From positions 5,022,001-5,086,000 of the forward strand of contig NZ_JACHMP010000001.1 in NCBI RefSeq assembly GCF_014204985.1: 64,000 nucleotides of DNA, given 5' to 3'. The position numbers and the translations under genes were made by a program. Source of the stretch: Streptosporangium becharense (lineage in GTDB: Bacteria; Actinomycetota; Actinomycetes; Streptosporangiales; Streptosporangiaceae). Every line of letters starts with the position of its first letter. Within the stretch, counting starts at the first letter, position 1. The notes under the pieces are model-generated. The model ran no database searches. It worked only from the letters and a program-made list of their open reading frames with translations, and was not told the origin of the DNA. Below are positions 54,506 to 64,000 of the stretch, piece after piece.

Positions 54506-56014
54506 ATGAGCGGCACCGAGACGACCATGCCGTACGACGAGGCGCTGGAGCGCTTCGAACCGGTGCTGGGCCTGGAGACGCACGTCGAGCTGGGTACGGC
54601 GTCGAAGATGTTCTGCGCCTGCCCGACCACCTTCGGCGCTCCGCCGAACACCCAGGTGTGCCCGGTCTGCCTGGCCCTGCCCGGTGCGCTGCCGACCGCC
54701 AACGCCGCCGCGATCGAGTCGACCATCCGCATCGGCCTGGCGCTCAACTGCTCCATCGCCGAGTGGTGCCGCTTCGCCCGGAAGAACTACTTCTATCCGG
54801 ACATGCCGAAGAACTACCAGATCAGCCAGTACGACGAGCCGCTCTGCTCCGACGGCTACCTCGACGTCGAGGTCGACGGCACGACCGTCCGGATCGAGAT
54901 CGAGCGCGTCCACCTGGAGGAGGACACCGGCAAGTCCACCCACGTGGGCGGCGCGACCGGTCGCATCCACGGCGCCGACTACTCCATCGTCGACTACAAC
55001 CGCGCGGGCATCCCGCTGGTGGAGATCGTCACCAAGCCGATCCCGGGGACCGACCGGCTGGCCCCGGAGGTCGCCCGTGCCTACGGCACCGAGCTGCGTG
55101 AGCTCATGCGCACCCTCGGCGTCTCGGACGTGCGCATGGAGGAGGGCTCCATGCGTTTCGACGTGAACGTCTCCCTGATGCCGCGCGGTTCCTCTGAGTG
55201 GGGCACCCGCACCGAGACGAAGAACGTCAACTCGTTGCGCAGCGTCGAGCGCGCCGTCCGCGGTGAGATTGAGCGCCAGGCCGCGGTGCTGGCCGACGGC
55301 GGCAAGGTCATCCAGGAGACGCGCCACTTCCACGAGAACACCGGCACCACCACCTCGGGCAGGTCCAAGGAGGAGGCGCAGGACTACCGCTACTTCCCCG
55401 AGCCCGACCTGGTGCCGATCGCCCCCGACCCCGCCTGGGTCGCGTCGCTCAAGGCCGCTCTGCCGGAGCTGCCGAGCGTGCGGCGCAAGCGGCTCCAGCG
55501 GGAGTGGGGGGTCTCCGACCTCGACATGGCGGCCATGCACAACGCCGACGCCATCGCCCTGGTCGAGGCCACGGTCGCCGCCGGTGCCCCGCCCGCGGAC
55601 GCCCGCAAGTGGTGGATGGGCGAGCTGGCCCGTCGCGCCAACGAGTCCGGGGTCCCGCTGGCCGAGCTGCCGATCACCCCCGACGACATCGCCCGGGTGT
55701 GCGCGATGGTCGCCGGCGGAGCGCTCAACGACAAGCTGGCCCGCCAGGTGCTGGAGGGCGTGCTGAACGGCGAGGGCTCTCCGGACCAGGTGGTGGCCGC
55801 CCGCGGCCTGCAGATCGTCAACGACGAGGGCGAGCTGCTGGAGATCATCGACCAGGTCCTGGCGGGCAACGCCGACGCGGCGGACAAGGTGCGCAGCGGC
55901 AAGATCGCCGCGGTCGGAGCCCTCGTCGGCGGGGTCATGAAGGCCAGCCGCGGCAAGGCCGACGCCGCCCGCGCCCGTGAGCTCCTGCTGGAGCGGCTCG
56001 GCGTCTCCGAGTAG
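54506..56014 (+). CDS. gatB: Aspartyl/glutamyl-tRNA amidotransferase subunit B
   Basis: 502 residues. Kinase-like subunit that binds the misacylated tRNA and activates the carboxylate. Family signatures: [12 protein letters not shown] at 17-28, [38 protein letters not shown]-terminal YqeY-like tail domain (about 350-502) is present. A strong hairpin follows the stop. Confidence 0.97.
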   Translation: MSGTETTMPYDEALERFEPVLGLETHVELGTASKMFCACPTTFGAPPNTQVCPVCLALPGALPTANAAAIESTIRIGLALNCSIAEWCRFARKNYFYPDMPKNYQISQYDEPLCSDGYLDVEVDGTTVRIEIERVHLEEDTGKSTHVGGATGRIHGADYSIVDYNRAGIPLVEIVTKPIPGTDRLAPEVARAYGTELRELMRTLGVSDVRMEEGSMRFDVNVSLMPRGSSEWGTRTETKNVNSLRSVERAVRGEIERQAAVLADGGKVIQETRHFHENTGTTTSGRSKEEAQDYRYFPEPDLVPIAPDPAWVASLKAALPELPSVRRKRLQREWGVSDLDMAAMHNADAIALVEATVAAGAPPADARKWWMGELARRANESGVPLAELPITPDDIARVCAMVAGGALNDKLARQVLEGVLNGEGSPDQVVAARGLQIVNDEGELLEIIDQVLAGNADAADKVRSGKIAAVGALVGGVMKASRGKADAARARELLLERLGVSE

Positions 56015-56019
56015 CCGTC

Positions 56020-56055
56020 CGGCTCGGCGACCCGCGTCCGCGGGTCGCCGAGCCG
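56020..56055. terminator. Perfect 16-bp hairpin between gatB and the GNAT gene
   Basis: CGGCTCGGCGACCCGC (56020-56035) with its exact complement at 56040-56055, loop GTCC. It serves both convergent genes and lacks a T-run, as is common in high-GC actinomycetes. Confidence 0.85.
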
Positions 56056-56059
56056 TGCT

Positions 56060-56827
56060 CTACGCGGGGGAGTCGTCCGGTGCCTCGGAGGTGACGGAGG
56101 GCACGGCCGGAGCGTCCGCTTCCGGGAGGCGGATCCGGGCGAGCGCGTCGGCCACGGCGGGAGCGATGTGCGCGGTGAGCGCGGGATCCCGCTGGAGCAC
56201 CTGCTCCGGCCGGCAGAACAGCACTCTGACGTTGTCCCCCACGAGCGGCAGGACGTACTCGTCCGCCGACGCCTCGTGGAAACCGAGACGCCGCAGCGTC
56301 GCGTCCTGCCCGGCGGCGGTTATGGCCCCCACCCAGATCATTTTCCGGTGCAGGTGCCGGGCCAGCACGTTGGCGGCCACGACGAGCAGCTTCCCGATGC
56401 GGCGGCCGCGATGCCGGGGATCGACGATCCATCGTGCCCCTTCGAGGACGTCCGATCGGCGGAACCCCTCGGACTCCAGAATCCGCGTCGCGACCTCCTC
56501 GTCCATCTGCATCACCCGGCTGGGCTCCAGGAGCTCGGCCGGAGCCAGCCGTGCCGATGCGATGATCTCTTCTGTGGAGGGGGCCCGGCACACCATGTGG
56601 TAGGCGTGGTCGTCGTGTTCGTCGGTGTCGTCGAACTTCCCGCTTGCGAGACGGAACCGGGGAAGACGTCCGTTGTCGTAGATCATCTCGCCGCGGAACG
56701 CTCTGAGCTCCCGCTGCCACGGCTCGGCGCCGAACGGCTCACAGCCGCCGGACGGCGGATGGATGTCGAGCCGTATGTCCTCCAGCGGCGGTCTTTCGGC
56801 ACCTGATCCGCTTCGTTCGCCGGGCAT
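56060..56827 (-). CDS. GNAT acyltransferase resembling FeeM/LuxI-type acyl-amino-acid synthases
   Basis: 255 residues from the ATG at 56827 (GAGGAAA upstream; a TTG at 56899 with its own strong site is an alternative). The segment KFDDTDEHDDHAYHMVCRA followed by IIASARLAP matches the FDxxD...RL pattern of LuxI autoinducer synthases and FeeM-type N-acyl-amino-acid synthases, which share the GNAT fold. The acyl-CoA/ACP-binding motif is DPRHRGRRIGKLL. It probably acylates an amino compound. No LuxR-type receptor is adjacent. The gene 39 residues to the left is a decayed methyltransferase. Confidence 0.7.
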   Translation of the reverse strand: MPGERSGSGAERPPLEDIRLDIHPPSGGCEPFGAEPWQRELRAFRGEMIYDNGRLPRFRLASGKFDDTDEHDDHAYHMVCRAPSTEEIIASARLAPAELLEPSRVMQMDEEVATRILESEGFRRSDVLEGARWIVDPRHRGRRIGKLLVVAANVLARHLHRKMIWVGAITAAGQDATLRRLGFHEASADEYVLPLVGDNVRVLFCRPEQVLQRDPALTAHIAPAVADALARIRLPEADAPAVPSVTSEAPDDSPA

Positions 56828-56938
56828 CCCGTTTTCCTCGGTTCCTTGGTTCCGTACGCCGTGGTCTTTCCCGGCGTGGTCGTCGAGGTCGCCGTGCAAT
56901 TCCTTCTCTCCTCGGGTGGGGCCGGCCGCCGGCGTCTT

Positions 56939-57444
56939 CTACGGTTTCCTGGCGAAGGCCAGGTAGACCGGCAGGGCCATCATGAACTCGCCCCGTGCGT
57001 CGGCCTGCTCCAGCGACTCGAACCACGGGGTGCGGTCGGCCTCCGCGACGACGTCCGGCATGCGCCGGTCGAGGACCGGGACCACGGACGCCGCCTCGGC
57101 CAGGTTCGTCAGCACGGGGTTCACCGCCCGCAGCACGGGGTCCGCCAGTCCCGCCCGGAGGAGCCGGCGGCGCAGGGTACGGCGACATGGTTTCTCCGGG
57201 CCGCGGATATCATCGCGGGATTCACATCGACCGCGGTCACCGAGCCGGAGGTTCCCACCAGGGCCGCGATTCTCCGTGCCATTTCCCCGAGCCCGCATCC
57301 GGCGTCCAGCGCGCGCTCGCCCGGGGTGACGGAGAGGAACTCGAGCGCCGAGGCGCGCAGTGTGTTTATCACCTCATGCAGGGAGACTCTTCCGATGTAC
57401 TCCTGTGCCGCGGAATTCGTATGGAAGATCGCGTCCATGGACAT
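56939..57444 (-). pseudogene. SAM-dependent methyltransferase, internal deletion and frameshift
   Basis: The ATG at 57444 has GAGAGGA upstream and opens a normal start (MSMDAIFHTNSAAQEYIGRV) with the SAM motif LDAGCGLGEMARRIAALVG and acidic VTAVDVNPAM. Around 57175-57195 the frame diverges. The typical C-terminus resumes in another frame (RRRLLRAGLADPVLRAVNP, ending ALPVYLAFARKP at 56939). The two parts together make about 167 codons against a family length near 270, so about 100 central residues are missing. Both ends retain normal codon use, so the loss is recent. Confidence 0.75.
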
Positions 57445-57840
57445 CGTCCTCTCGTCGGCCTCGGACGCTCTCCGGACGTCGTCTCCGGGGATCCGCCCGG
57501 GAGCGGCCGTGTTCGAAGTTCGGGTGAAGCCTTCGGGCGAGGAACGGTGGCGCGTCCCCGGCCGGGGCGACACGTCTGCCTCACGCCGGTGCCGGAGGAA
57601 CCGACGAGAACCGCCCTCCCTCTTCGGGGAAGGGGGAGGGCGGCTCGCCGAGAAAGGCCGAACCGGGCGGTTCGGCCGCCAGGATGGCCGACCGCCCTTG
57701 GGGATTTTTTGCATCCCACTGTGTGATCACTAGGATCTCGCCGCCCGGCGGGCGCTCCTCCCCGCAGGACGGCCGATCCGGTTCGGCCGGCCTGTTCCCC
57801 CCGAGACGCGGGCAACAGGCCGGCCGAACGTCACGGGGTC
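57445..57840. other. Hairpin-rich gap between the methyltransferase remnant and the BP74-like gene
   Basis: 396 bases with no gene. Contains the promoter side of the methyltransferase gene and four hairpins: 57611-57643 (14 of 15 paired, loop 3), 57656-57677 (9-bp perfect, loop 4), GGGAT...ATCCC near 57701-57717, and the terminator at 57781-57829. Confidence 0.6.
57781..57829 (-). terminator. Perfect 16-bp hairpin downstream of the BP74-like gene
   Basis: GTTCGGCCGGCCTGTT (57781-57796) with its exact complement at 57814-57829, loop 17. It lies 12 bases after the leftward stop. Confidence 0.75.
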
Positions 57841-58314
57841 CTACGACGCGGGGCCCTGCGGGGCGGGGACCTCACGCAGCAGGCGCGACCTCCAGGGGCA
57901 CCAGATCGAACCGGGCAGGAACGCGCCGCCCGCCTCGTCGAGGTGGTCCTCGACGTACCGGGGTGAGGCGTCGCACACCTCGATGGCGAAGGCGAAGAAC
58001 GAGATCGAGCCCGGGTCGAGGTGGTAGGACCAGCCGGGGTTGTAGGGGGCGGGACGCTTGACGATCCGCCCCAGGACGTGGGACCTGTCACTCTGCGCAC
58101 CGCTCAGGATGTCTCTGGCTTCCCGGATCTTGTCGGGGTCGGTGAGCTTGAAGACGACCCGGTCGGGGGCCGGCGGGTAGTCGAACTCGAAGTACGCCTC
58201 CGGTTCGGCCGTGGCGCGGTGGGTGGTGCCGGTCCGCCCGGCGTCGGCGGGCTGGGTGAAAGCCAGCATCGCGACCGCTGTGAGGACGCCGACCTTGGTG
58301 ATGACACGTCGCAT
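57841..58314 (-). CDS. Secreted BP74-N-domain-like protein
   Basis: 157 residues from the ATG at 58314, which has GGAGG upstream; a GTG at 58320 sits too close to that site. A signal peptide (about 1-27, [14 protein letters not shown]) gives export. The mature part has [19 protein letters not shown] and [20 protein letters not shown], then [20 protein letters not shown] and a terminal [14 protein letters not shown]. This pattern matches BP74-type domains named from a Dictyostelium protein and found in secreted actinobacterial proteins. Two Cys could form a disulfide. Function unknown. The neighbour gene also encodes a small secreted protein. Confidence 0.7.
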   Translation of the reverse strand: MRRVITKVGVLTAVAMLAFTQPADAGRTGTTHRATAEPEAYFEFDYPPAPDRVVFKLTDPDKIREARDILSGAQSDRSHVLGRIVKRPAPYNPGWSYHLDPGSISFFAFAIEVCDASPRYVEDHLDEAGGAFLPGSIWCPWRSRLLREVPAPQGPAS

Positions 58315-58697
58315 GAGCACCTCCGGTGCCTGATGGGCCGCGCAGGCGGCCCAGGTAGCTGAAAGTGAGGTAATGATTACACAAAGTGATGGCGTGGAGG
58401 CGGGATGGTGACCGGCCTCGCGGGGAAGCCGTGGATCGCGTGGGAGGGGGCCGGGTTTCCCGTGACCGCGCCTCGGTGGAAGTCGGGTTTACCGGGAAAC
58501 CTCCGGATGTCGTGCGATCGGTTCGATGTCCGGAGGGGCGGAATGTTCTTTCGCCGAACGGCGCGACTTTTATCTGGTAATTAACATTTTCCGAATTGCC
58601 GGGCTATTGACGGAATTCAGCAATTTCTTGCACAGTGATCACGGCAGTCCCAGTTGTCACTCCGGTATGACCTGACCCCGTGATCGGAGATCTCCTG
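58315..58697. promoter_or_regulatory. Divergent control region of two small secreted-protein genes
   Basis: 383 bases, with an AT-rich core (TTTTATCTGGTAATTAACAT) near 58567-58590 and TTGACG at 58607-58612. The latter is a good -35 hexamer, with CACAGT 18 bases on as a weak -10 for the rightward gene. No gene. Confidence 0.45.
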
Positions 58698-59081
58698 ATG
58701 AAAAGGCTTCAGGGTGTCGTACTGGCGGTCGTGACGGCCGTCACCGGGCTCACCGCCGCGGCGGCACCCGCCCATGCGGCTCCTACGGACCGGGGTGCCC
58801 CCGCCGTCCGGGCCGCGACGGTGGACGCGATGGTCGTCGCCGACGGGGTCCGTCTGCGGTCGTCCGCCGGAGGTTCCGGGGTGGTCGGCCTGCTCTACTA
58901 CGGCGACTACGGTCAGGTGCTGAACCCGGCCTCGACGGGCGGCTGGTGCCGGTTCCGGCTGGGCGGGAGGTCGGCCTCGGGGCTGCCCGCCGGGACCACG
59001 GGGTGGGTCGCGTGCTCCTACCTGGCGAGGGAGGACGGACTGCGGCCGGAGGGACCGCCCGTCGACACCCTCCAGTCCTAG
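58698..59081 (+). CDS. Secreted SH3-like small protein
   Basis: 127 residues. Signal peptide about 1-28 ([17 protein letters not shown]). The mature region has the bacterial SH3 pattern: [28 protein letters not shown], a linker, then [11 protein letters not shown] with two Cys likely forming a disulfide. SH3-like domains bind cell-wall peptides, so a wall-associated role is plausible. The ATG follows GGAGATCTCC. Its TAG stop shares the CTAG palindrome with the tctA stop on the other strand. Confidence 0.72.
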   Translation: MKRLQGVVLAVVTAVTGLTAAAAPAHAAPTDRGAPAVRAATVDAMVVADGVRLRSSAGGSGVVGLLYYGDYGQVLNPASTGGWCRFRLGGRSASGLPAGTTGWVACSYLAREDGLRPEGPPVDTLQS

Positions 59082-60586
59082 CTCGGCCGCCCGGCTCCCC
59101 ACGGCCGGGCGGCCGCCCTCCGCGCCGGCGGCACGAGCAGCACCAGCAGCGCCACCGCCAGCAGCGACGCCGCGATCGGGCTCCTGACCAGGACCGTCGG
59201 GTCGCCCGCGCCGATGGCCAGGGCCCGGCGGAGCTGGATCTCGGCCATCGGGCCCAGGATCATCCCGATCACGGCGGGGGCGACGGGCAGCCCGAAACGG
59301 CGCATCGCGAAGCCGAGCATCCCCAGCACGTACAGGATGACCAGTTCCACCCACGAGGAGTTCAGCGCGTAGACACCGAGCGCGGCGAACAGCAGGATCC
59401 CCGCGTAGAGGTAGGGACGGGGGATGTGCAGCACCCGTGCCCAGACGGGCGCCAGTGGCAGGTTGAGCACCAGCAGCATGGTGTTCCCCACGAACAGCGA
59501 TGCGATCATTCCCCAGACCAGGGCCGGGTTGTGGTCGAACAGCTGCGGACCCGGCTGCAGGCCGTACTGCTGGAAGGCCGCCAGCAGGATCGCCGCCGTC
59601 GCGGAGGTGGGCAGGCCCAGAGTGAGGAGCGGGACGAGCGTGCCGGCGGCCGAGGCGTTGTTGGCGGCCTCGGGGCCGGCGACGCCCTCGATGGCCCCGT
59701 TGCCGTACTCCTCCCGGGCGACCCCGCGGGCCAGCCGCTTCTCCAGCGAGTACGACAGGAACGTCGGGATCTCCGCGCCGCCCCCGGGCAGCGCGCCGAA
59801 GGGGAAGCCGAGCGCGGTGCCGCGCAACCAGGGCCGCCACGAGCGCGACCAGTCGGCACGGCCGAGGAACGCCCGGCCCACCGGGATCACGTCCGGTTCG
59901 CCGTGCCGCAGCCGGGAGGCGACGTAGAGGACCTCCCCGACCGCGAACAACCCGACCGCGACGATCACCACCTCGATGCCGTCGAGCAGTTGCGGCACGC
60001 CCATGGTCAGCCGCGCCTGCCCGGTCTGCTGGTCGATGCCGATCAAGCCGATGACCAGGCCGATCCCCAGCGAGGCCAGCCCGCGCACCACCGAACGCGA
60101 CAGCACCGACGACACCGCGGTGAAGGCCAGCACGGCCAGCGCGAAGTAGTCCTCGGGGCCGAAGGAGATCGCGAACTCCACCACCAGGGGCGCCGCGACG
60201 ACCAGCAGCGCGGTGGCGAGCGTGCCCGCGACGAACGAGCCGATCGCGGCGGTCGCCAGCGCCTGGGCGGCCCGCCCACGCCTGGCCATCCGGTTCCCCT
60301 CCAGTGCGGTGATCATCGAGGAGCTCTCACCGGGTGTGTTCAGCAGGATCGAGGTGGTCGACCCGCCGTACATGCCGCCGTAGTAGATCCCGGCGAACAT
60401 GATGAACGCGCTGGCCGGGGGCACGTTGAAGGTGATCGGCAGCAGCAGCGCCACGGTCATGGCCGGACCGATGCCGGGCAGCACGCCCACCAGCGTGCCC
60501 AGGGTGACGCCCACCAGCGCGTAGAGCAGGTTCACCGGGGTGAGCGCCGTCGTGAAGCCCTCGACCAGCAGCCGGAACGACTCCAC
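59078..60586 (-). CDS. tctA: Tripartite tricarboxylate transporter, large membrane subunit
   Basis: 502 residues, about eleven membrane segments. Family motifs [15 protein letters not shown] near the start and [18 protein letters not shown], then [16 protein letters not shown]. Carries the substrate (typically citrate or another carboxylate) across the membrane with a cation. The GTG shares one base with the tctB stop (TAGTG). The last of three genes in order C-B-A. Ligand not predictable. Confidence 0.95.
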   Translation of the reverse strand: MESFRLLVEGFTTALTPVNLLYALVGVTLGTLVGVLPGIGPAMTVALLLPITFNVPPASAFIMFAGIYYGGMYGGSTTSILLNTPGESSSMITALEGNRMARRGRAAQALATAAIGSFVAGTLATALLVVAAPLVVEFAISFGPEDYFALAVLAFTAVSSVLSRSVVRGLASLGIGLVIGLIGIDQQTGQARLTMGVPQLLDGIEVVIVAVGLFAVGEVLYVASRLRHGEPDVIPVGRAFLGRADWSRSWRPWLRGTALGFPFGALPGGGAEIPTFLSYSLEKRLARGVAREEYGNGAIEGVAGPEAANNASAAGTLVPLLTLGLPTSATAAILLAAFQQYGLQPGPQLFDHNPALVWGMIASLFVGNTMLLVLNLPLAPVWARVLHIPRPYLYAGILLFAALGVYALNSSWVELVILYVLGMLGFAMRRFGLPVAPAVIGMILGPMAEIQLRRALAIGAGDPTVLVRSPIAASLLAVALLVLLVPPARRAAARPWGAGRPS

Positions 60587-61116
60587 TAGATCACCCCCGA
60601 CAGCAGGCCGGCGGGCAGTGTCACGCCCAGCCCCTTGACGAAGGCCAGGTAGGTGGCGGTGGACAGCACGATGCCGACGGCCGCCGCGCGCAGCCGGGAG
60701 GCCGCCCCGAGCGTGGCCGACAGGCCGAAGAAGAGCAGCGCGCCCGCGACGATCCAGCCGAGCAGGTCCAGCAGCCCGGCGAAGGCCAGGAAGATGACGC
60801 TGACCAGCGCGACCGTCCGCCAGTCGGACCGGGCGCCGGTGTCGGCGTCCTCGGTCTGCTCGGGGTCGCCGCGACCGCCTCTGAGCACGTCGACCACGTA
60901 GCATAGCCCGATCAGCAGGAGCGCGGAGCCGACGATGAGCGGGAAGAACCGGGGGCCCAGCCCGAGCGCCGAGCCCGGCGCGGTCACGTCCGCCGTCCCC
61001 ACGATCACGACCCCGCCGAGCGCCAGCACCGGCACCGCGAGCCCCAGCTCCGGCCGCCGCCACGAGAACCCGCGGCCCGGACGTTCCGCTCCGGTCGTCC
61101 TCTCGTCGACGGGCAT
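60586..61116 (-). CDS. tctB: Tripartite tricarboxylate transporter, small membrane subunit
   Basis: 176 residues with four membrane segments ([56 protein letters not shown], and [15 protein letters not shown]). Length and layout fit TctB, poorly conserved in sequence. The ATG at 61116 overlaps the tctC stop by one base, so the genes are translationally coupled. Confidence 0.92.
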   Translation of the reverse strand: MPVDERTTGAERPGRGFSWRRPELGLAVPVLALGGVVIVGTADVTAPGSALGLGPRFFPLIVGSALLLIGLCYVVDVLRGGRGDPEQTEDADTGARSDWRTVALVSVIFLAFAGLLDLLGWIVAGALLFFGLSATLGAASRLRAAAVGIVLSTATYLAFVKGLGVTLPAGLLSGVI

Positions 61117-62087
61117 CAGGAGACGAGACCCATCTCCGCGATGACGCCCCTGATTTTCTTCTGTTCGGCCGCGAGGAAGTCGGCGAACGGCCGGCCGGTC
61201 TGGAAGGCGTCGGTCCAGCCGTTCCTGGCCACGGTGTCCTTCCACGCCTGCGAGTCGTGCATCGTGGTGACCAGGTCGGTCAGCCGCTTGGTGGCCGCGT
61301 CGTCCAGGCCGCCGGGTGCGACGAACCCGCGCCAGTTGGCCAGCTCCACGTCCAGGCCGCCCTCCTTGAGGGTGGGAGCGTCGACGTTGCCGATCCGGGC
61401 GGGCGAGCTCACGGCGAGGGCACGCAGCTTGCCGGACTTCACATGCTCGGCGAACTCGCCGACGCCGGAGATGCCCAGCGCCACCTTCTCGCCCAGCAGG
61501 GCGTTGAGCGCCTCACCGCCGCCGGAGTGGGCGATGTAGTTGACCCGCTTGGGGTCGATGCCCGCGGCTTTGGCCATCAGGCCCGCCACGATGTGGTCGG
61601 TGCCCCCGGCGGAACCGCCCGCGATGGCGATCTTCGCCGGGTCGGCCTTCCACGCCGTCACCAGGTCGCCCAGCGTCCGGTACGGCGAACCGGCGGGGAC
61701 CACGACGATCTCGTACTCCTCGGTCAGCTTGGCGATGGGCGTGGTGTCGGCCAGGGTCACCTTCGACTTGTTCTGCTCCACCGCACCCACCATGACCAGG
61801 CCCATGGTCATCAGCAGGTCGCCGTTGCCCTTCTCGCCCGCGAGTTGGGCCAGGCCGATGGTGCCGCCCGCGCCGGGCACGTTGTAGACCTCGACCCTGA
61901 GCGACGGCTCGGCCGCCTTCAGCGCCTCCTCCGCGGCGCGGGACGTCTGGTCCCAGCCGCCTCCCGGGGAGGCGGGAGCCATGATCCTCAACGCGCCGAT
62001 GCCTGATCCGCCCGATTCGCCCGACCCGCAGGCGGTGAGCGCGGCCAGGGACAGTGCCGCGAGCGCGGCCAGCCTCCGAAGACGCAT
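61116..62087 (-). CDS. tctC: Tripartite tricarboxylate transporter, binding lipoprotein
   Basis: 323 residues from the ATG at 62087, 9 bases after GGGAG; the TTG at 62096 is too near that site. Lipobox AALTAC, then [18 protein letters not shown] and [18 protein letters not shown], the carboxylate-binding loops of the TctC/Bug family. Surface lipoprotein that delivers the ligand to TctAB. No TctDE two-component system is in view, so regulation is unclear. Confidence 0.94.
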   Translation of the reverse strand: MRLRRLAALAALSLAALTACGSGESGGSGIGALRIMAPASPGGGWDQTSRAAEEALKAAEPSLRVEVYNVPGAGGTIGLAQLAGEKGNGDLLMTMGLVMVGAVEQNKSKVTLADTTPIAKLTEEYEIVVVPAGSPYRTLGDLVTAWKADPAKIAIAGGSAGGTDHIVAGLMAKAAGIDPKRVNYIAHSGGGEALNALLGEKVALGISGVGEFAEHVKSGKLRALAVSSPARIGNVDAPTLKEGGLDVELANWRGFVAPGGLDDAATKRLTDLVTTMHDSQAWKDTVARNGWTDAFQTGRPFADFLAAEQKKIRGVIAEMGLVS

Positions 62088-62482
62088 CGTCGTCAACTCC
62101 CAACAACGTGAGGAAAGCGTCGAGGAGGCACGCCCGTGCGGGACGGCATGCAGATCAGCTACGTGCTTGCCGTCATATCCGCATATCGCTGGCGAATTAC
62201 TGCGGTTCTCGTCGCCGTCCCAGTCCCTTTGTCACCTCAGCCTACTTTTACCGGGGAGTTTGGCCATAGGGCGCCCCGCATGACGTCTCACGGCCGCAAG
62301 GACGGAGACCGGCGGTTCCCCGCCGAACCGTTCCGCGGCCCGGTGCGCGGACAGTGCGGGATGTCCTGATGTGACCGGCGCCGCGCGGATTGATTTGTTA
62401 CTTCTTTTCGGGCCCAGGCCGGTGACCGTGGTCTAGTGTTGCCTGAGTTGGAGGCTGCGAAGCAGGACAGGAGACGGAGGCC
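62088..62482. promoter_or_regulatory. Divergent tctC/VanW-family intergenic region
   Basis: 395 bases without a gene. An AT-richer stretch (CATATCCGCATATCG near 62175, CAGCCTACTTTTACC near 62239) should hold the tctC promoter. Nothing resembling a known operator was found. Confidence 0.4.
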
Positions 62483-64000
62483 GTGCGGAACGCCGGAGCG
62501 TCTGCGGACCCGCCGACGGATCCCTTCGAGGCGGTGCCCCTTCCCACGCGTCCCGTCCGTCCGGGCGCCCGAGACCCGCGGCTTCCCCCTGGGGCCCGGC
62601 CCGCCCGGTCGCCGAACGGCTCGCGTCTGCCCCCCGGAGTCTCGCCGGACATCTTCGGTTCCTCCGGTTCCGGGGGCCCGCCCGGTTTCGGTGGTCCGCC
62701 CGGCCCACCCGGGTTCGGTGGTCCGCCCGGCTCCTCGGGTCTCCTGCCGCCCCCCGCCCAGCCGCCGCAGCCCTGGCGGATGGCCGCCCCGCCCGAGCCC
62801 CGCACCCGCGACGAGTCGTCCGGCCGCGGCGGTGGATCGGGGCCGGAGGGCCCCCGTGAGGAGGAGCCGCCCCCGCGTCGCGGACGCGGCAGGAAGCCTC
62901 TGCTCGCCGTCGCGTGCGTCGTGGTGCTCGCCGCACTCGCCTACGCGGTGCCCGCGTTTCTGATGTCCGGCCGGGTGCTGCCCGGCACCAGCGTGCGCGG
63001 TGTCGACATCGGCGGCCTGTCCGCCACCGAGGCGGCCGACCGGCTCAGGGAGCGGCTGGCGGTCAGGGCGTCCGAGGAGATGCCCCTGGTGGCCGCCGGC
63101 AAGCGTTTCACGATCGAGCCGGGCGAGGCCGGGCTGGATCTCGACGTGGCCGCCACCGTCGACCGGGCGTCCAGCGGGTTCCCCGGTCCGGCGGAGGTCT
63201 GGCGGGCGCTGACCGGCACCACCGAACTGGAGCCCGAGGTCACCGTCGACCGCGAACTGCTGACCGAGACGGTCGAGGACCTGGCCGGGAAGATCGACCT
63301 GAGGGTCCGCGAGGGCTCGGTCACGTTCGAGGACGTCAAGCCGGTGAGCGTCATGCCGCGCGACGGCCGCGCGCTGGAGCGGCAGGCCGCCGCCGAGACC
63401 ATCGCCGCGGCCTTCCTGACCGCGAAGGGCGAGGTCCGGCTCCCGGTCACGGTGATCAAGCCCAAGGTCACCGCGGCGACGGTCAAGAAGACCGCGGCCA
63501 GGGCCGACGAGGCGCTGTCCGGCCCGGTGACGCTCACCAGCGGAGGCAAACGGGTCCAGTTGCCGGTGCGGACACTCGCCGAGCACCTGTCCTTCGAGCC
63601 CGACGGCGCGGGCGGCATGCGGCCGTCGTTCGACGCCCGCAGGGCCGTGGCCTCGGTGGAGAGACAGCTCGTCGACCCCGCCCGGGCGCCCCGCGACCCC
63701 ACGTTCAAGATCGTCAACGGCAGGCCGAAGCTGGTCCCCGGCCGTAAGGGCAGGGGGATCGACGACGCCAAGCTCGCCGACGACGTCGCCCGGATGGTCG
63801 CCGAGGGCGGCGACCGGACGATCCCGGTCACCCTGACGATCGTCAAGCCCCGCATGTCCGACGCCGAGGCGCGCAAGCTCGGCATCAAGGAGAAGATCAG
63901 CGAGTTCACCACGCCCTACGAGTGCTGCCCGCCGCGGGTGACCAACATCAGGACGATCGCCAAGCTCCTCGACGGCTACCTGGTCAAGCCCGGTGAGGTG
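62483..64000 (+). CDS. VanW-family membrane protein with Pro-rich N-terminus (runs off the window)
   Basis: 506 codons visible from the GTG at 62483 (AGGAG 9 bases upstream; an upstream in-frame stop at 62444 leaves no earlier start). Order: cytoplasmic Pro/Gly-rich region (about 1-135) with PPGFGGPPG repeats, one membrane segment (PLLAVACVVVLAALAYAVPA, about 140-160), then peptidoglycan-binding-like repeats (VRGVDIGGLSATEAADRLRE onward). The window ends at the VanW start, FTTPYECCPPRVTNI. Such YoaR-like proteins act on the outer face of the membrane in the cell wall; activity unproven. Confidence 0.85.
   Translation, partial: MRNAGASADPPTDPFEAVPLPTRPVRPGARDPRLPPGARPARSPNGSRLPPGVSPDIFGSSGSGGPPGFGGPPGPPGFGGPPGSSGLLPPPAQPPQPWRMAAPPEPRTRDESSGRGGGSGPEGPREEEPPPRRGRGRKPLLAVACVVVLAALAYAVPAFLMSGRVLPGTSVRGVDIGGLSATEAADRLRERLAVRASEEMPLVAAGKRFTIEPGEAGLDLDVAATVDRASSGFPGPAEVWRALTGTTELEPEVTVDRELLTETVEDLAGKIDLRVREGSVTFEDVKPVSVMPRDGRALERQAAAETIAAAFLTAKGEVRLPVTVIKPKVTAATVKKTAARADEALSGPVTLTSGGKRVQLPVRTLAEHLSFEPDGAGGMRPSFDARRAVASVERQLVDPARAPRDPTFKIVNGRPKLVPGRKGRGIDDAKLADDVARMVAEGGDRTIPVTLTIVKPRMSDAEARKLGIKEKISEFTTPYECCPPRVTNIRTIAKLLDGYLVKPGEV

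Overview
This is a 64-kb window of very GC-rich DNA with strong G/C bias at third codon positions. It has many 1- or 4-base start/stop overlaps, GTG starts and several Ser/Thr kinases, all typical of an actinomycete. The GlgE/TreS/Mak trehalose-to-glucan genes, an actinobacterial NAD-dependent ligase, gatCAB and a GGDEF-EAL protein of the Streptomyces type fit a filamentous actinomycete. My guess is Streptosporangiaceae, unverified. I found no tRNA, rRNA, CRISPR, IS element or phage gene.

Layout. 1-7642: GlgE-type alpha-glucan metabolism (mak, treS and glgE leftward, glgP divergent). 7643-12662: an FAD oxidoreductase and a large secreted multidomain protein. 12688-21065: a divergent locus centred on a DtxR/IdeR-like iron box at 14521-14539. 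A flippase-like/GT2 fusion reads left. An epimerase, a polytopic membrane protein, a 44-residue lipoprotein and a ferric-iron ABC transporter read right. 21412-28627: a DUF2079 membrane protein, an enoyl-CoA hydratase, a coiled-coil protein coupled to a QueC-like PP-loop enzyme, a Tat-type amine oxidase and a YbaK-like protein. 28758-34835: three consecutive membrane Ser/Thr kinases. 35165-36925: etfB-etfA, ending in a strong terminator. 37062-38977: a TetR/MFS pair with a perfect 24-bp operator.

39058-46892: cysteine desulfurase, DUF695-like protein, mnmA, metallo-hydrolase, MetE-like protein and ligA. 47111-50749: a c-di-GMP turnover protein and a lone AAA ATPase of the DUF234 type with an 11-bp-arm palindrome upstream. 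50972-56014: gatC-gatA, a two-gene AAA ATPase/TOPRIM-like cassette, then gatB. 56060-59081: a FeeM/LuxI-like GNAT protein, a decayed methyltransferase and two small secreted proteins. 59078-62087: tctCBA. 62483-end: a VanW-family membrane protein running off the window.

How it fits together. Trehalose and glycogen carbon are interconverted by the first block. The iron-box locus may tie surface glycan assembly to iron uptake. The desulfurase next to mnmA fits a sulfur relay to tRNA. gatCAB makes Gln-tRNA(Gln)/Asn-tRNA(Asn) by transamidation and carries an inserted ATPase/TOPRIM-like pair of the architecture seen in anti-phage systems. The most promising undescribed material is the iron-box locus, the gatA/gatB-embedded pair and the coiled-coil/QueC-like pair.
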